Shown here piece after piece: positions 26,345 to 34,926 of a DNA stretch of 64,000 nucleotides. The notes beneath the pieces were generated by a model. The model searched no databases and was not told where the DNA came from. It was given only the letters and a program-made list of their open reading frames with translations. Position 1 is the first letter of the stretch. Each line of letters starts with the position of its first letter. This DNA comes from Defluviicoccus sp. Its GTDB lineage: Bacteria; Pseudomonadota; Alphaproteobacteria; MPNO01. The translations under genes were made by a program, and so were the position numbers. The stretch lies in assembly GCA_022823775.1 (NCBI GenBank), contig JAJEHI010000171.1, positions 1 through 64,000 on the forward strand, read 5' to 3'.

Positions 26345-26468
26345 CGCCGCCCCGCGCTCGCCCGCCTTTGGACGCCCAACGCCGTTGCGCCCGCCAGACC
26401 ATGCGGGCCGGCGCGGCGGCGGTCAAGGCGCGGGGCGCGGATACCGGGACCGGGATTGTCGCCGCGGC

Positions 26469-26849
26469 TTACCGTGCCATGCGCCTCGCCAGCCGGTCGG
26501 GGCCGTAAAACTTCGTCAGGTAATTCAGCACAAGTATCTCGTCTTCCGGTTCGAGCTCCGCCATCTCGTGTTCCTCGACCATGAGGACCAGGACTTCCTC
26601 CCAGGTCGAGCGGGACAGGCCCTGTTGGGTGACCAGCTTCATCGAATGGCAGGCGCCGCAAAGCCCGAAGACCTCGTCCCGCCCCTCTCCGGGGGGCAGG
26701 CCCCCGTAATCGTCGTCATCGTCATCGGCCTCGCCGCCGGCGACGGCCGCGGTCAGCTCCCCGGTACCGGATGCAATTCCCGGCACCGAGGAAAATAACC
26801 AGGCCGCGGCGGCCACGGCCGCGAGCCATGCCCGCCACGGCGAAATCAT
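26469..26849 (-). CDS. Periplasmic c-type cytochrome, sulfite dehydrogenase subunit (SorB-like)
   Basis: A 126-residue protein with a signal peptide ending about ASG (residues 1-28), an Asp-rich stretch, and a single heme motif CGACH at Cys64, Cys67, His68. The gene overlaps the stop of the molybdenum enzyme gene by one base (TGATG), so it is the probable electron acceptor of that enzyme, as in SorAB sulfite:cytochrome c oxidoreductase. The distal heme ligand cannot be assigned with certainty; several Met residues follow the heme motif. Confidence 0.8.
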   Translation of the reverse strand: MISPWRAWLAAVAAAAWLFSSVPGIASGTGELTAAVAGGEADDDDDDYGGLPPGEGRDEVFGLCGACHSMKLVTQQGLSRSTWEEVLVLMVEEHEMAELEPEDEILVLNYLTKFYGPDRLARRMAR

Positions 26850-28153
26850 CAGCTGACGCGTACCGAAATCCGGTGCATCGAGTTGTTGAGATAACCTTTG
26901 GGGTTCCACGCGATGGCGAAGGGCTGGCTTACGCCCTTGTCGTCGGTCGCCCGCGCCCAGACCTCGTAATATCCCTTTTGCGGGAACCGCAGGTCCGCGG
27001 ACCATCGCTGCCAGGCATAGGGATTGGCCGGACTCTTGAGATCCGCCTGCTGCCAGGACGCGCCGAAATCGATCGAAACGTCGACGCGCGCGACGACATT
27101 GTCGCCGGCCCATGCGTGACCCGCGACGGAGAGGTTCCGGCCGGAGACGGCGAGTCCCGTTTTGGGCGTCGTGATCAGGGACTTTACCGGCATCGCATGG
27201 ATGATTTTCATCGCGCTCTTCGGCACCTTCTCGCCGGGCGAAACCGGATAATCGGGCACGCGGTAGGCGCTTCCCGTCATCTTGGGGCCGTCGTGCACAA
27301 CGTCGCGGAGCCAGATTCGCTTGAGCCACTTTTGCGAACACGAGCCCGGCCAACCCGGGATTACCAGCCGCAACGGCGCGCCGTTCATCGCATGCAACGG
27401 TCCGCCGTTCATGCCGAACGCGATGAGGTTGCTGGGGTTCATCGCCTTTTCGATCGGCACCCCGCGCGAGATCGGCAGCTTGCCCTCCTTGCCGGACAAG
27501 TGCGTATCGGCGCCGACGTGGGCGGTGTAGACGACGTTATCCTTCACGCCGGCGGCCTTGAGGACATCGGCGAGGCGAACGCCGGTCCATTCCGAACAAG
27601 CGACCGCGCCCAGCGTCCACTGGTTGCCGCGCGCCGGCGGATCGAAAAACGCACGCCCGTTGCCGCCGCATTCGATGGTAAGGCGCTGCGTAACGACATC
27701 GAATTTCTTTTTCAGGTCCTCGATTCCCAGCGTCATGGGATTGTCGACGAGGCCGTCGATGCGCAACGTCCAGCTCGCCGCGTCCATTTCCTCGGGAACG
27801 ACGCCGTTGTTTCTGATGAAGTGCCGGGCCGTGGGCGTCACTTCATCGTCGAGCAGATGGGCCGGCGTTTCCGCGTTTACGGGCCGGTCGTTGAGAACGG
27901 TAAGGCCGTCCTTGCCGGCGATTTTCACGGGATTGGCGGCGAGCGCCTCCGGGATGAAGCCGGACGGCATGTTCCGGTGAAACGGAATCGACGCGCCCAG
28001 CACCGTGCCCATGGCGGCGAGGCCGGCCCCTCTGAGGAAGCCCCGGCGGTCCTTGTGAGGCTCGCGGCCGAATACCTGCCGATCCGCCCGGTCGGGGTCT
28101 TCGGCATAGAGCTCGAAGAGGTCGGCCTGACGTTTGTCCTTAAGATATTCCAT
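26849..28153 (-). CDS. Molybdenum sulfite dehydrogenase catalytic subunit (SorA/SoxC-like)
   Basis: A 434-residue molybdopterin enzyme. A twin-arginine signal is present (DRRGFLRGAGL, Arg36-Arg37), so it is exported folded. The molybdenum-ligating Cys is probably Cys162 in TIECGGNGRAFF, matching the sulfite-oxidase fold; the C-terminal half is the dimerisation domain. It oxidises sulfite, or a related sulfur oxoanion, in the periplasm. No soxAXYZB genes are nearby, so SorA is more likely than SoxC. Shine-Dalgarno GGGAGGTG precedes the ATG. Confidence 0.87.
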   Translation of the reverse strand: MEYLKDKRQADLFELYAEDPDRADRQVFGREPHKDRRGFLRGAGLAAMGTVLGASIPFHRNMPSGFIPEALAANPVKIAGKDGLTVLNDRPVNAETPAHLLDDEVTPTARHFIRNNGVVPEEMDAASWTLRIDGLVDNPMTLGIEDLKKKFDVVTQRLTIECGGNGRAFFDPPARGNQWTLGAVACSEWTGVRLADVLKAAGVKDNVVYTAHVGADTHLSGKEGKLPISRGVPIEKAMNPSNLIAFGMNGGPLHAMNGAPLRLVIPGWPGSCSQKWLKRIWLRDVVHDGPKMTGSAYRVPDYPVSPGEKVPKSAMKIIHAMPVKSLITTPKTGLAVSGRNLSVAGHAWAGDNVVARVDVSIDFGASWQQADLKSPANPYAWQRWSADLRFPQKGYYEVWARATDDKGVSQPFAIAWNPKGYLNNSMHRISVRVS

Positions 28154-28383
28154 CGATCTTCACCTCCCATATCGCTGCCGGCAAGTAATCGAACCGGCCC
28201 GATGTTGTCAATCCGATTCGGCATTAGGGTTTCGGGGCATGCCTTTATCGCCTGGGTTCGCCCGATTTATTGTACGGCAACGTCTCGCTTTTTTGTTGCG
28301 CCGGGCGTTCCGGCGAATGTATTTTGTGCCATAGAGACCTTTCGAAATTCGCCGAACCTCTTGGGAAATTGTGGAGCCGGATC

Positions 28384-28905
28384 ATGCCGAACGCCTCGGG
28401 TACAAGCACGGAAAAACTATCGGCGCTCATCGCCGAAATCGAAGCCGAGGCCTATGCCCGCGGCCAGGCGGACGCGAAAAAGGAGATGCTGGACCTCCTC
28501 GGCACGGGAGGCGAACGGGCCGCGCGCACGCGCGCGACCCGCGGCCGCCGGGCGAAGACGGCGGCGGCGCCCAAGCGCCGCGCGAGCGGGCGCAAGCGCG
28601 CGCCCAAGGGCTCGGTGCCCCGCTTCGTGGAACAGGCCTTGCGCGAACAGCCCGGCCTGACCCCGCCGGAAATCCTGGCCCGCGCCGCGACCGACATGGA
28701 GCGCCTGATCAAACTGCCGTCGATCCGGACCGAACTGCGAAACGGGCGGAGGCAGGGCAAGTACGAGTTGAACGGCGGCCGCTGGACCCTCGCGGGATCG
28801 GCCGCGGGCGGGGCGACCGCCGCGGAGACGGCGCCTTCGGACAGCTCGCCGGCTTCCGACACCGGCCAGGGCGGCGGCGCGGCCCCCTCCCGCTGGAGCT
28901 GCTGA
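28384..28905 (+). CDS. Basic hypothetical protein with possible winged-helix domain
   Basis: A 173-residue protein. It has an N-terminal helix (EKLSALIAEIEAEAYARGQADAKKEM in outline), an Arg/Lys/Ala-rich linker (about residues 38-78), and a C-terminal block RFVEQALREQPGLTPPEILARA with RMIKLPSIRTELRNGRRQGKYEL-like order that resembles a small winged helix. The last 35 residues are Ala/Ser/Gly-rich. I do not recognise the family. A DNA-binding role is inferred from charge and fold pattern. It is divergent from the sulfite dehydrogenase genes across a 230-bp, relatively AT-rich gap. Confidence 0.7.
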   Translation: MPNASGTSTEKLSALIAEIEAEAYARGQADAKKEMLDLLGTGGERAARTRATRGRRAKTAAAPKRRASGRKRAPKGSVPRFVEQALREQPGLTPPEILARAATDMERLIKLPSIRTELRNGRRQGKYELNGGRWTLAGSAAGGATAAETAPSDSSPASDTGQGGGAAPSRWSC

Positions 28906-29064
28906 CCTCTCCCCGTGGGAGAGGGGGATTCGCAGGGCGCCGCTCCCGCCATACCTTCTCCCCTCCCGGTTGCGGGAGGGGCCGGGGGAGGGCAGAGGCC
29001 GCGATCCGGTCAGATCGGAAAATGCTTGAGATTTTCACGGCGCGCTCCGCGCCGGGCGGGTGAG
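28906..29064. repeat. Composite GC-rich palindromic repeat, copy 4
   Basis: CCTCTCCCC-GT-GGGAGAGG at 28906-28926 is the first hairpin. TTCTCCCCTCCCGGTTGCGG followed by GAGGGGCCGGGGGAGGG is the second. The tail GATCGGAAAATGCTTGAGAT runs to CGGCGCGCTCCGCG, which also ends copy 6. It lies between the convergent basic-protein and regulator genes. Confidence 0.75.
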
Positions 29065-29149
29065 GGTCTCTTCCGCCGTCCGTGATTGCCGCCCCAGCGC
29101 CCGCCCCCACCGTTCGTGTCACCCCGGTCTCGTGCCGCGGTCCAGACCG

Positions 29150-29881
29150 TCAGGCAACGCTCTCGACCGGGCTGGAAAACGCGTAGCCCACGCCCCGAAT
29201 CGTCTTGATGATCGCCGGGGCCTTCGGATCTCTCTCGAGCTTTTTCCGCAGGTTGCTGACATGCAGGTCGATGCTGCGGTCGTAGGGCTGCCAGGCGCGC
29301 CCGCCGACGGCATCGAGGAGCCGGTCGCGCGACATGGGGCGGCCGGATCCGCCTGCCAGCGCGACGAGCAGGTTGAACTCGCTCCCGGTCAGGGGAATGT
29401 CGATCCCGTCCCGCCCGACGAGGCGGCGCGACGCGATGTCGAGCCGGCACCCGTCGAACGCGAGTATCGAGGCGTCGGACGGGCCGCCGCCGGCCGCGGC
29501 GGCCCGCGTTCCGGCACCGTCCATGCGGCGGGAGATGCTGCGCAGGCGCGCCAGGAGTTCGCGCAGGTTGAACGGTTTGGAGAGATAGTCGTCGGCTCCC
29601 ATTTCGAGGCCGACGATGCGATCCACGGGTTCGCCCTTCCCCGTCAGGATCAAAATGCCGATCGTGAAGTTTTCCCTCAGATAGCGCGTCAGCGAGAGCC
29701 CGTCTTCTCCCGGCATCACGAGATCGAGAACGACGAGATGCGCGGGCCGGTCCTTCAGGAACCCGCGCAACGCTTCGCCGCCCGGCAGCGCGTGGGCGTC
29801 GTAACCCTCCCTCCGGAGGAAACCGCAAAGGCGGTTTCTCAGCCGGGCGTCGTCGTCGACGACAAGTACGGTTCTGGACAC
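29150..29881 (-). CDS. OmpR-family response regulator
   Basis: A 243-residue regulator. The receiver has the acidic pocket VVDDD at residues 7-11, phospho-acceptor Asp53 in VVLDLVMPGEDG, and the Lys in LSKPFN. The C-terminal winged helix carries SEFNLLVALAGG and YDRSIDLHVSNLRKKLERD plus TIRGVGYAF, typical of OmpR/PhoB. GTG 29881 is taken as start since it begins right at the receiver fold (VSRTVLVVDDD); longer frames up to 30022 are possible. The cognate kinase is not adjacent; the hybrid kinase at 32.4 kb is a candidate. Confidence 0.9.
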   Translation of the reverse strand: MSRTVLVVDDDARLRNRLCGFLRREGYDAHALPGGEALRGFLKDRPAHLVVLDLVMPGEDGLSLTRYLRENFTIGILILTGKGEPVDRIVGLEMGADDYLSKPFNLRELLARLRSISRRMDGAGTRAAAAGGGPSDASILAFDGCRLDIASRRLVGRDGIDIPLTGSEFNLLVALAGGSGRPMSRDRLLDAVGGRAWQPYDRSIDLHVSNLRKKLERDPKAPAIIKTIRGVGYAFSSPVESVA

Positions 29882-29895
29882 GCGGCGAATCCGTT

Positions 29896-29928
29896 CATAC
29901 CCATACAATTCTATACAAACTGCAGGAG
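29896..29928. promoter_or_regulatory. Possible regulator-binding direct repeats upstream of response regulator
   Basis: Three copies of ATAC occur in TTCATACCCATACAATTC and the following CTATACAAAC, in an AT-richer spot within the divergent region between the OmpR-type and Crp/Fnr-type genes. Direct repeats like this are the usual form of OmpR-type sites, so autoregulation is possible. Confidence 0.3.
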
Positions 29929-30020
29929 TCCGGCACATACCACGCTTACCGGCCGACGCTAGAACGTGACCGTCATTCGTCCGCGCGGCCCGACGCCGCG
30001 TTGCATGGGAGTGGTCGGTC

Positions 30021-30779
30021 ATGTCGAATTTAGCGCACCTGCAAGCCGGATCGGCGGGCTTCCCGCCGACGCCCGCGGCGTGCGATTCCGAAGCCGCCCG
30101 GGTGCGGGGAGCGCCTATCTACGGCGCGCCCGGCGTCACGCCGCAATACCGGCTGTTGGCCGCCGGAACGGAACTGTTCGCCCAGGACGAGCCGAACGAC
30201 GATGTCTTCACGGTCGTCGAAGGCTGGGTGTCGCTTCACCATATCCTCGAAGACGGGCGCCGCCAGATCCTCGAATTCCTGCTGCCGGGCGATATTTGCG
30301 GCTTCGCGCCGCTGACCGGCGGGGCCGCTCCGCATGCCGCGGAGGCGTTGACCGACGTGACGGTCACGACCCTGCCGCGGAGCCAGTTCGCGTCCCTGCT
30401 CGCGGCCGATTCCGACTACGCGGTCGCGATCGTCGGCCGGCTGTCCGAAACGATTTCGTCCGCCCACGAGGCCATGGTCGATATCGGGCGCCGGTCGGCG
30501 ATAAAAGCCGTGGCGCATCTGCTGTTCCGGCTCGACCGGCGCATCCGCGAAATCAGCGGCGCGGCGGCGGGGGCGATCGTCGAATTCCCGCCGACGCAGG
30601 AGCAGCTGAGCGATGCGCTGGGCCTCTCCGCCGCCCATGTATGCCGGACGCTGCGAATTCTGCGGGAACACGGGATACTGTCTCTCCGCCGGCACAGGCT
30701 CCAGGTCCACGACCCGGCGGCATTGAGCAGGATTCTGGTCCGCGACGACCGTTGGCGCGACAACGGCCGCGCGGAGTGA
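30021..30779 (+). CDS. Crp/Fnr-family transcriptional regulator (FixK-like, no Fe-S cysteines)
   Basis: A 252-residue regulator. A cyclic-nucleotide-binding-type beta-roll is visible (TVVEGWVSLHHILEDGRRQILEFLLPGDICGFAPL), followed by the dimerisation helix and a C-terminal HTH (TQEQLSDALGLSAAHVCRTLRIL). The N-terminus has a single Cys (Cys21) and lacks the four-Cys oxygen-sensing cluster of true Fnr, so FixK-like control by level or another signal is likely. Shine-Dalgarno GGGAG precedes the ATG. A universal stress gene follows 42 bp on, probably cotranscribed or controlled with it. Confidence 0.88.
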   Translation: MSNLAHLQAGSAGFPPTPAACDSEAARVRGAPIYGAPGVTPQYRLLAAGTELFAQDEPNDDVFTVVEGWVSLHHILEDGRRQILEFLLPGDICGFAPLTGGAAPHAAEALTDVTVTTLPRSQFASLLAADSDYAVAIVGRLSETISSAHEAMVDIGRRSAIKAVAHLLFRLDRRIREISGAAAGAIVEFPPTQEQLSDALGLSAAHVCRTLRILREHGILSLRRHRLQVHDPAALSRILVRDDRWRDNGRAE

Positions 30780-30821
30780 CGGAGGCGATTTATCGGCGTT
30801 TTGCCATTCGGGAGTCGAACG

Positions 30822-31652
30822 ATGTCGCTCAAGAGCATTCTGGCCCACGCCGCGCCGGACGAAAGGTCGAACGAGGTGCTCGACGTCGCCTGCGCGCTCG
30901 CCAAGGCGCATGAGGCGCATTTGATCGGGCTGCACATATCCTCCGACGCCGGGGTGTCGCTCCGGTCCCTGCCGGGGCCGGTGCCGAGCGAGCTGATGGC
31001 GTCGATCGAATCCCGGATCGGGGAGGAGCGGGACCGGTCCCGGGCCCGGTTCGACGACGTCGTCGCGCGCCACGGCGTGCAGGCCGAATGGCGGGCCGAG
31101 AACGGCGATCCGGCCAGTGTCGTCGGCACCCACGCGCGATACGCGGACATCGCGGTGATGAGCCAGGGCGACGACCGCGACACGCCGGGCGATCCGGAAT
31201 TGCCTACCGTGGTGGCGACCCTGACCGGCCGGCCGGTGCTGATCGTGCCGAGGGCCGGGACGTTCGACAAGGTGGGCGAACGGGTGCTGGTGTGCTGGAA
31301 CACCAGCCGCGAAGCGACGCGCGCGGTTTCCGACGCGCTGCCGATCCTGCAGAAGGCCGAGCAGGTGACCGTGCTCGCCGTCAACCCGAACGACGGACCG
31401 GAGCACGGCGACGTTCCGGGCGCCGACATTTCGCACTATCTGGCCCGGCACGGCGTGCGCGCCGAGGCGAACCGGACCTACGCCGAGGATATCGATGTCA
31501 CCGACGCGATCCTGTCGCGCGCCTCCGACCTCGGCTGCGACCTGATCGTCATGGGCGCCTACGGCCATTCCCGCATGCGGGAGTGGATCTTCGGCGGCGT
31601 CACGCGGTCGATCATGCGCACGATGACCCGCCCGGTCCTGATTTCGCACTGA
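30822..31652 (+). CDS. Tandem-domain universal stress protein
   Basis: A 276-residue cytosolic protein with two UspA folds. The first half starts SLKSILAHAAPDERSNEVL. The second half carries the ATP-binding signature G-x2-G-x9-GS/T as GAYGHSRMREWIFGGVTRSI. GGGAG lies seven bases before ATG 30822; an upstream in-frame start at 30801 lacks such a site. In alphaproteobacteria such genes often respond to low oxygen through FixK-type regulators, and one is encoded directly upstream. Confidence 0.88.
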   Translation: MSLKSILAHAAPDERSNEVLDVACALAKAHEAHLIGLHISSDAGVSLRSLPGPVPSELMASIESRIGEERDRSRARFDDVVARHGVQAEWRAENGDPASVVGTHARYADIAVMSQGDDRDTPGDPELPTVVATLTGRPVLIVPRAGTFDKVGERVLVCWNTSREATRAVSDALPILQKAEQVTVLAVNPNDGPEHGDVPGADISHYLARHGVRAEANRTYAEDIDVTDAILSRASDLGCDLIVMGAYGHSRMREWIFGGVTRSIMRTMTRPVLISH

Positions 31653-31741
31653 GCCGGCCGGCGCGGACCGGCAAGCGGAACGCCGCCCGGTCCGTTTGGG
31701 TTGGAAGCGCGGCGCACGGCCCGGCCGCGTCCGCCCCTTGT

Positions 31742-32263
31742 CGTCATGCCCGGACTCGTTCCACCGCTGTCCGGTTTAACTTCGGAACGGGCTCCGCGCC
31801 GATGTGCGAGTGTGCGAGACCGTCTCCGCTCCCCCGCTGTCACCCCGGCCTTGAGCCGGGGTCCAGGCCTGCCCCGGACGCCGATCCGGGGGAAGCCGGA
31901 CGAGAGCGGTGCCCGACAGTCTGGACCCGGGCTCAAGGCCGGGGTGACAACAGGGGGCACGGGCGGGCGGTGCGGGCGACCGCCACCACCGCCCCCGTAT
32001 CGTCATGCCCGGACTTGTTCCGGGCATCCACGTGGAGCCACCGCCTCGTTCCATCCCGGCGCGCACCGCGATGCGGCAAGACGTGGATGGCCGGAACAAG
32101 TCCGGCCATGACGCCGGGGGGGTGACGGCGACAAGCGATGCCGGCGCCCGTAAGTCCGCGCCCCGACTCGCGCGAACCGTCGGGAACCCGCTTGTACTCA
32201 AGCCTCGCGCCCCGCCCGCCGGAATTAAACCTGACAGCAATGGAACGAGTCCGGGCGTGGCGG
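31742..32263. repeat. Nested inverted-repeat island
   Basis: The gap 31653-32375 has no gene but holds three nested or serial inverted repeats. The outer pair is 31742-31779 with 32225-32263, sharing CCCGGACTCGTTCC. One inner pair is 31838-31866 with 31921-31949: 29 bp, one mismatch, core CACCCCGGCCTTGAGCC. The second inner pair is 32001-32033 with 32081-32113: 33 bp, two mismatches, core CCGGACTTGTTCCGG. Such GTCATGCCCGGA-type palindromes are known dispersed repeats in alphaproteobacteria. Confidence 0.8.
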
Positions 32264-32375
32264 CAGAAATGACGCGTCGTCTTCTTAAGCCCCCCGCATT
32301 GGCCCGAAGGGCGGTCGATGCGACAATTCGTTTTGCCGCCGCAGACCGCTCGGAGTCCTCGCGGGTGAAACCGGA

Positions 32376-34292
32376 TTGACGGCAAGAGAGAAATCGCTCG
32401 AAGAAGAATTGCGCGCCTTGCGCGACACGATCGTCGACGGCCTCGTCGTCATCGATGTCGACAAGCGAATCCGGTCCTTCAATCGCGCGGCGGAGCGCAT
32501 TTTCGGCTACCGGGCGGAAGAAGCGGTGGGCCGAAATGTCGGCATCCTGATGCCGCGCGGCGAACGCGATGCGCATGACGGCCATGTCGACCGCTACCTG
32601 GCGACAGGGGAGGCGCATGTCATCGGCCGCGGCCGCGAGGTCGAGGGCGAGCGCAAGGACGGGTCGACATTTCCGATGTCCATCTATCTGGGGGAAATGC
32701 GGTTCGCCGGGGAACGCCGCTTCCTGGGCGTCGTCCGCGACCTGTCGGAATCGCGCCGCCGGGAAGATGCGCTCCGCAGCCACGAGGAGATGCTGCGAAA
32801 CATCGCGGCCAGCCTGCCGGGGCTGGTTTTCCGGATCGTCCTCGTTCCCGACGGCCGGATCCTGATCCCGTTCGCAAGCGAGGGCCTCCGGCGCGTGTTC
32901 GCCCTCGACCCGGAGGCCGTGCGGACCGACCCCGGAGCGTTTTCGGACGCGATCCACGATACCGACCGGGCCGGCTGGCGGGACGCCCTGGAAGCTTCGG
33001 CGCGCGATCTGGGGCCGCTGGATCACCGGATGCGCGTGCGGGGCGAGGACGGTGTCGAGCGTTGGATGCACGCGTTCGCGCGCCCGGCGCGGCAGGCCGA
33101 CGGCGCGGCGGTCTGGAACGGCCTGGCGCTCGACGTCACCGACCGGCAGACCGCCCAGGCGGAGCTCCAACAGGCCCAGAAAATGGAGGCGATCGGTCAG
33201 CTGACGGGAGGCGTCGCACACGACTTCAACAACCTTCTCGCCGTATTGTCGATGGACCTGGAGGAGCTGGAGGCGCTGACCCCGCCGGAAGACGAGCGCC
33301 GCGCGCTGATCGACGAGGCCCGGGAAACCGAGCGGCTCGCGGCGGAGTTGACCCGGCGGCTGCTCGCGTTCGCCCGCAGGCAGCCGCTCAACCCGGAGAC
33401 GATCGAACCCGCCGGCCTGCTGGTCGGGACGGCCGAGCTCCTCCACCGGACGCTGGGCGGCGCGATCCGCATCGATTACACCGAGCCCGGCGAGCGGTGG
33501 CGCGTGACGGTCGATCCGGTGCAACTGGAAAACGCGGTCATCAACCTCGCGATCAACGCGCGCGACGCAATGCCGGAAGGCGGCACGCTCGGTATCGGCA
33601 TCCGCAACACGGATCTCCAGGACGTGCCGGGCGTGGCTCCCGGCGCCTATGTCTGCGTCGAGGTGACGGACACCGGCACCGGCATGCCGCGGGAAATCGC
33701 CGAGCGCGCGTTCGAGCCGTTCTTCACGACCAAGGCCCAGGGCCGGGGGACCGGCATGGGGCTCAGCATGGTGTACGGCTTCGTCAAGCAATCGTCGGGC
33801 CACATCGCGATGGACAGCCGGCCGGGCGGGGGCACGACGGTGCGCCTCTATTTTCCCCGGACCGAGGCGCCGGCGAAGACGCCGAAAACCCCTCCGGCAT
33901 TCGCTTCCGGACAGATCGAGAAGCGCCGCGTCCTCTATGTCGAGGACCACCCGCGCCTGCGGAGCCGGACCGAGGCGAGGCTGGCCTCCATGGGGCTGTC
34001 GGTCACCGGAGCCGCCGACGGCGAAGCGGCGCTCGACCTGCTCGAGCGGGGCGAACGCTTCGATCTCCTCCTCACCGATGTGGTGATGCCGGGCGGCGTC
34101 GACGGCATCCGGCTCGCCGAGGAGGCGCGCCGGCGCATTCCGGGCATCCGCGTCCTCTACACCACGGGCCATTCGGACAGCGACCGCCTGCGGGATGCCG
34201 CGAACGCGCCCCGGTCGGCGCTGCTGCGCAAGCCGTTCGCCAGGTCGACGCTCCAAGAGCGGTTGCGGTCGCTGCTCGAGAGCGGGAACTGA
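32376..34292 (+). CDS. PAS-domain hybrid sensor histidine kinase
   Basis: A 638-residue kinase with no clear transmembrane segment. The order is a PAS domain (residues about 12-130, with FNRAAERIFGYRAEEAVG), a second weaker PAS-like part (about 140-265), HisKA with His282 in GGVAHDFNNLL, HATPase (NLAINARDAMPEGG, GTGMGLSMVYGFVKQSSGH), and a C-terminal receiver with Asp568 in LLLTDVVMPGG. The AHDFNN form is the FixL/hybrid type. The start is TTG at 32376, as no better start precedes the PAS fold. Its output partner is unknown. Confidence 0.92.
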   Translation: MTAREKSLEEELRALRDTIVDGLVVIDVDKRIRSFNRAAERIFGYRAEEAVGRNVGILMPRGERDAHDGHVDRYLATGEAHVIGRGREVEGERKDGSTFPMSIYLGEMRFAGERRFLGVVRDLSESRRREDALRSHEEMLRNIAASLPGLVFRIVLVPDGRILIPFASEGLRRVFALDPEAVRTDPGAFSDAIHDTDRAGWRDALEASARDLGPLDHRMRVRGEDGVERWMHAFARPARQADGAAVWNGLALDVTDRQTAQAELQQAQKMEAIGQLTGGVAHDFNNLLAVLSMDLEELEALTPPEDERRALIDEARETERLAAELTRRLLAFARRQPLNPETIEPAGLLVGTAELLHRTLGGAIRIDYTEPGERWRVTVDPVQLENAVINLAINARDAMPEGGTLGIGIRNTDLQDVPGVAPGAYVCVEVTDTGTGMPREIAERAFEPFFTTKAQGRGTGMGLSMVYGFVKQSSGHIAMDSRPGGGTTVRLYFPRTEAPAKTPKTPPAFASGQIEKRRVLYVEDHPRLRSRTEARLASMGLSVTGAADGEAALDLLERGERFDLLLTDVVMPGGVDGIRLAEEARRRIPGIRVLYTTGHSDSDRLRDAANAPRSALLRKPFARSTLQERLRSLLESGN

Positions 34293-34326
34293 CGCGCGGC
34301 GGGGCGGCGAGCCGGCGGAACCGCCC

Positions 34327-34926
34327 TCACCCGTCGTCGAGCATCACGTTGGCGCGTTCGAGAACGATCGTTCCGTTCGCTGCGAGACCGAACAGCTGGA
34401 CCGCGGACCATTCGAGCTCGACCGGCGGCTTGGCGACCATGTTCCATCCCGTCGCGAGCGAGAGCAGCGCGCGGATCACGCCCTGATGGCAGACCGCTCC
34501 AGCGGGGCGGCCGGCGCGCCGGACCGTCCCGAGCCAGCCTTCCACGCGTGTCCTCAGGTCGCGCGGCGTCTCGCCGCCATGCGGCCGCATGTCGAGCCCG
34601 TCCGAGATCCGCCGGTCGAACTCGTCGCCGTAGCGGGCGCGAAGCTCGTCGCCTTTGGCGCCGTCCCACGCGCCCCAGTCCATCTCGATCAGGGCGTGCT
34701 CGACGACCGGGTCGAGGCCGAGCAGCGCGGCGGTCTCGCGCGCCCGGCTCAGCGGGCTCACATACCAGTCGAACGCCTCCAATTCGGCGGGCAGCGTCCA
34801 GCCCGACACGGCGGCGCGTCCGGCCCGGCTGAGGGGGCGGTCGGCGCGGCCCTGGATCCGGCGCTGCTCGTTCCAGTCGGTGGGGCCGTGGCGGATGACC
34901 GCGAGCGGAATGTCGGGAGCCGTCAA
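34327..34926 (-). CDS. Histidine phosphatase family protein (phosphoglycerate mutase-like)
   Basis: A 199-residue enzyme. The RHG motif is VIRHGPTDWNEQRRIQGR near residue 11, with the His being the phospho-acceptor; RARETAALLG and the late AVCHQGVIRALL supply the second catalytic His. These are the marks of the cofactor-independent-looking phosphatase branch (CobC/GpmB-like). The start is TTG 34926, which overlaps the xthA stop (TTGA). Substrate unassigned; a role in cobalamin (CobC) is possible but not supported by neighbours. Confidence 0.85.
   Translation of the reverse strand: MTAPDIPLAVIRHGPTDWNEQRRIQGRADRPLSRAGRAAVSGWTLPAELEAFDWYVSPLSRARETAALLGLDPVVEHALIEMDWGAWDGAKGDELRARYGDEFDRRISDGLDMRPHGGETPRDLRTRVEGWLGTVRRAGRPAGAVCHQGVIRALLSLATGWNMVAKPPVELEWSAVQLFGLAANGTIVLERANVMLDDG

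Noticed and set aside
26849-28153. SoxC of a thiosulfate-oxidising Sox system
   Set aside because: No soxA, X, Y, Z or B gene lies in the window and the partner is a small monoheme cytochrome, which fits SorAB better.
30021-30779. Crp/Fnr gene as an oxygen-sensing Fnr
   Set aside because: Only one Cys lies in the N-terminal part and the four-Cys cluster motif is missing, so direct Fe-S oxygen sensing is not supported.
31742-32263. Repeat island as a CRISPR array
   Set aside because: The repeats are inverted pairs of different sequence with uneven spacing and no regular direct repeat-spacer order; no cas gene is near.
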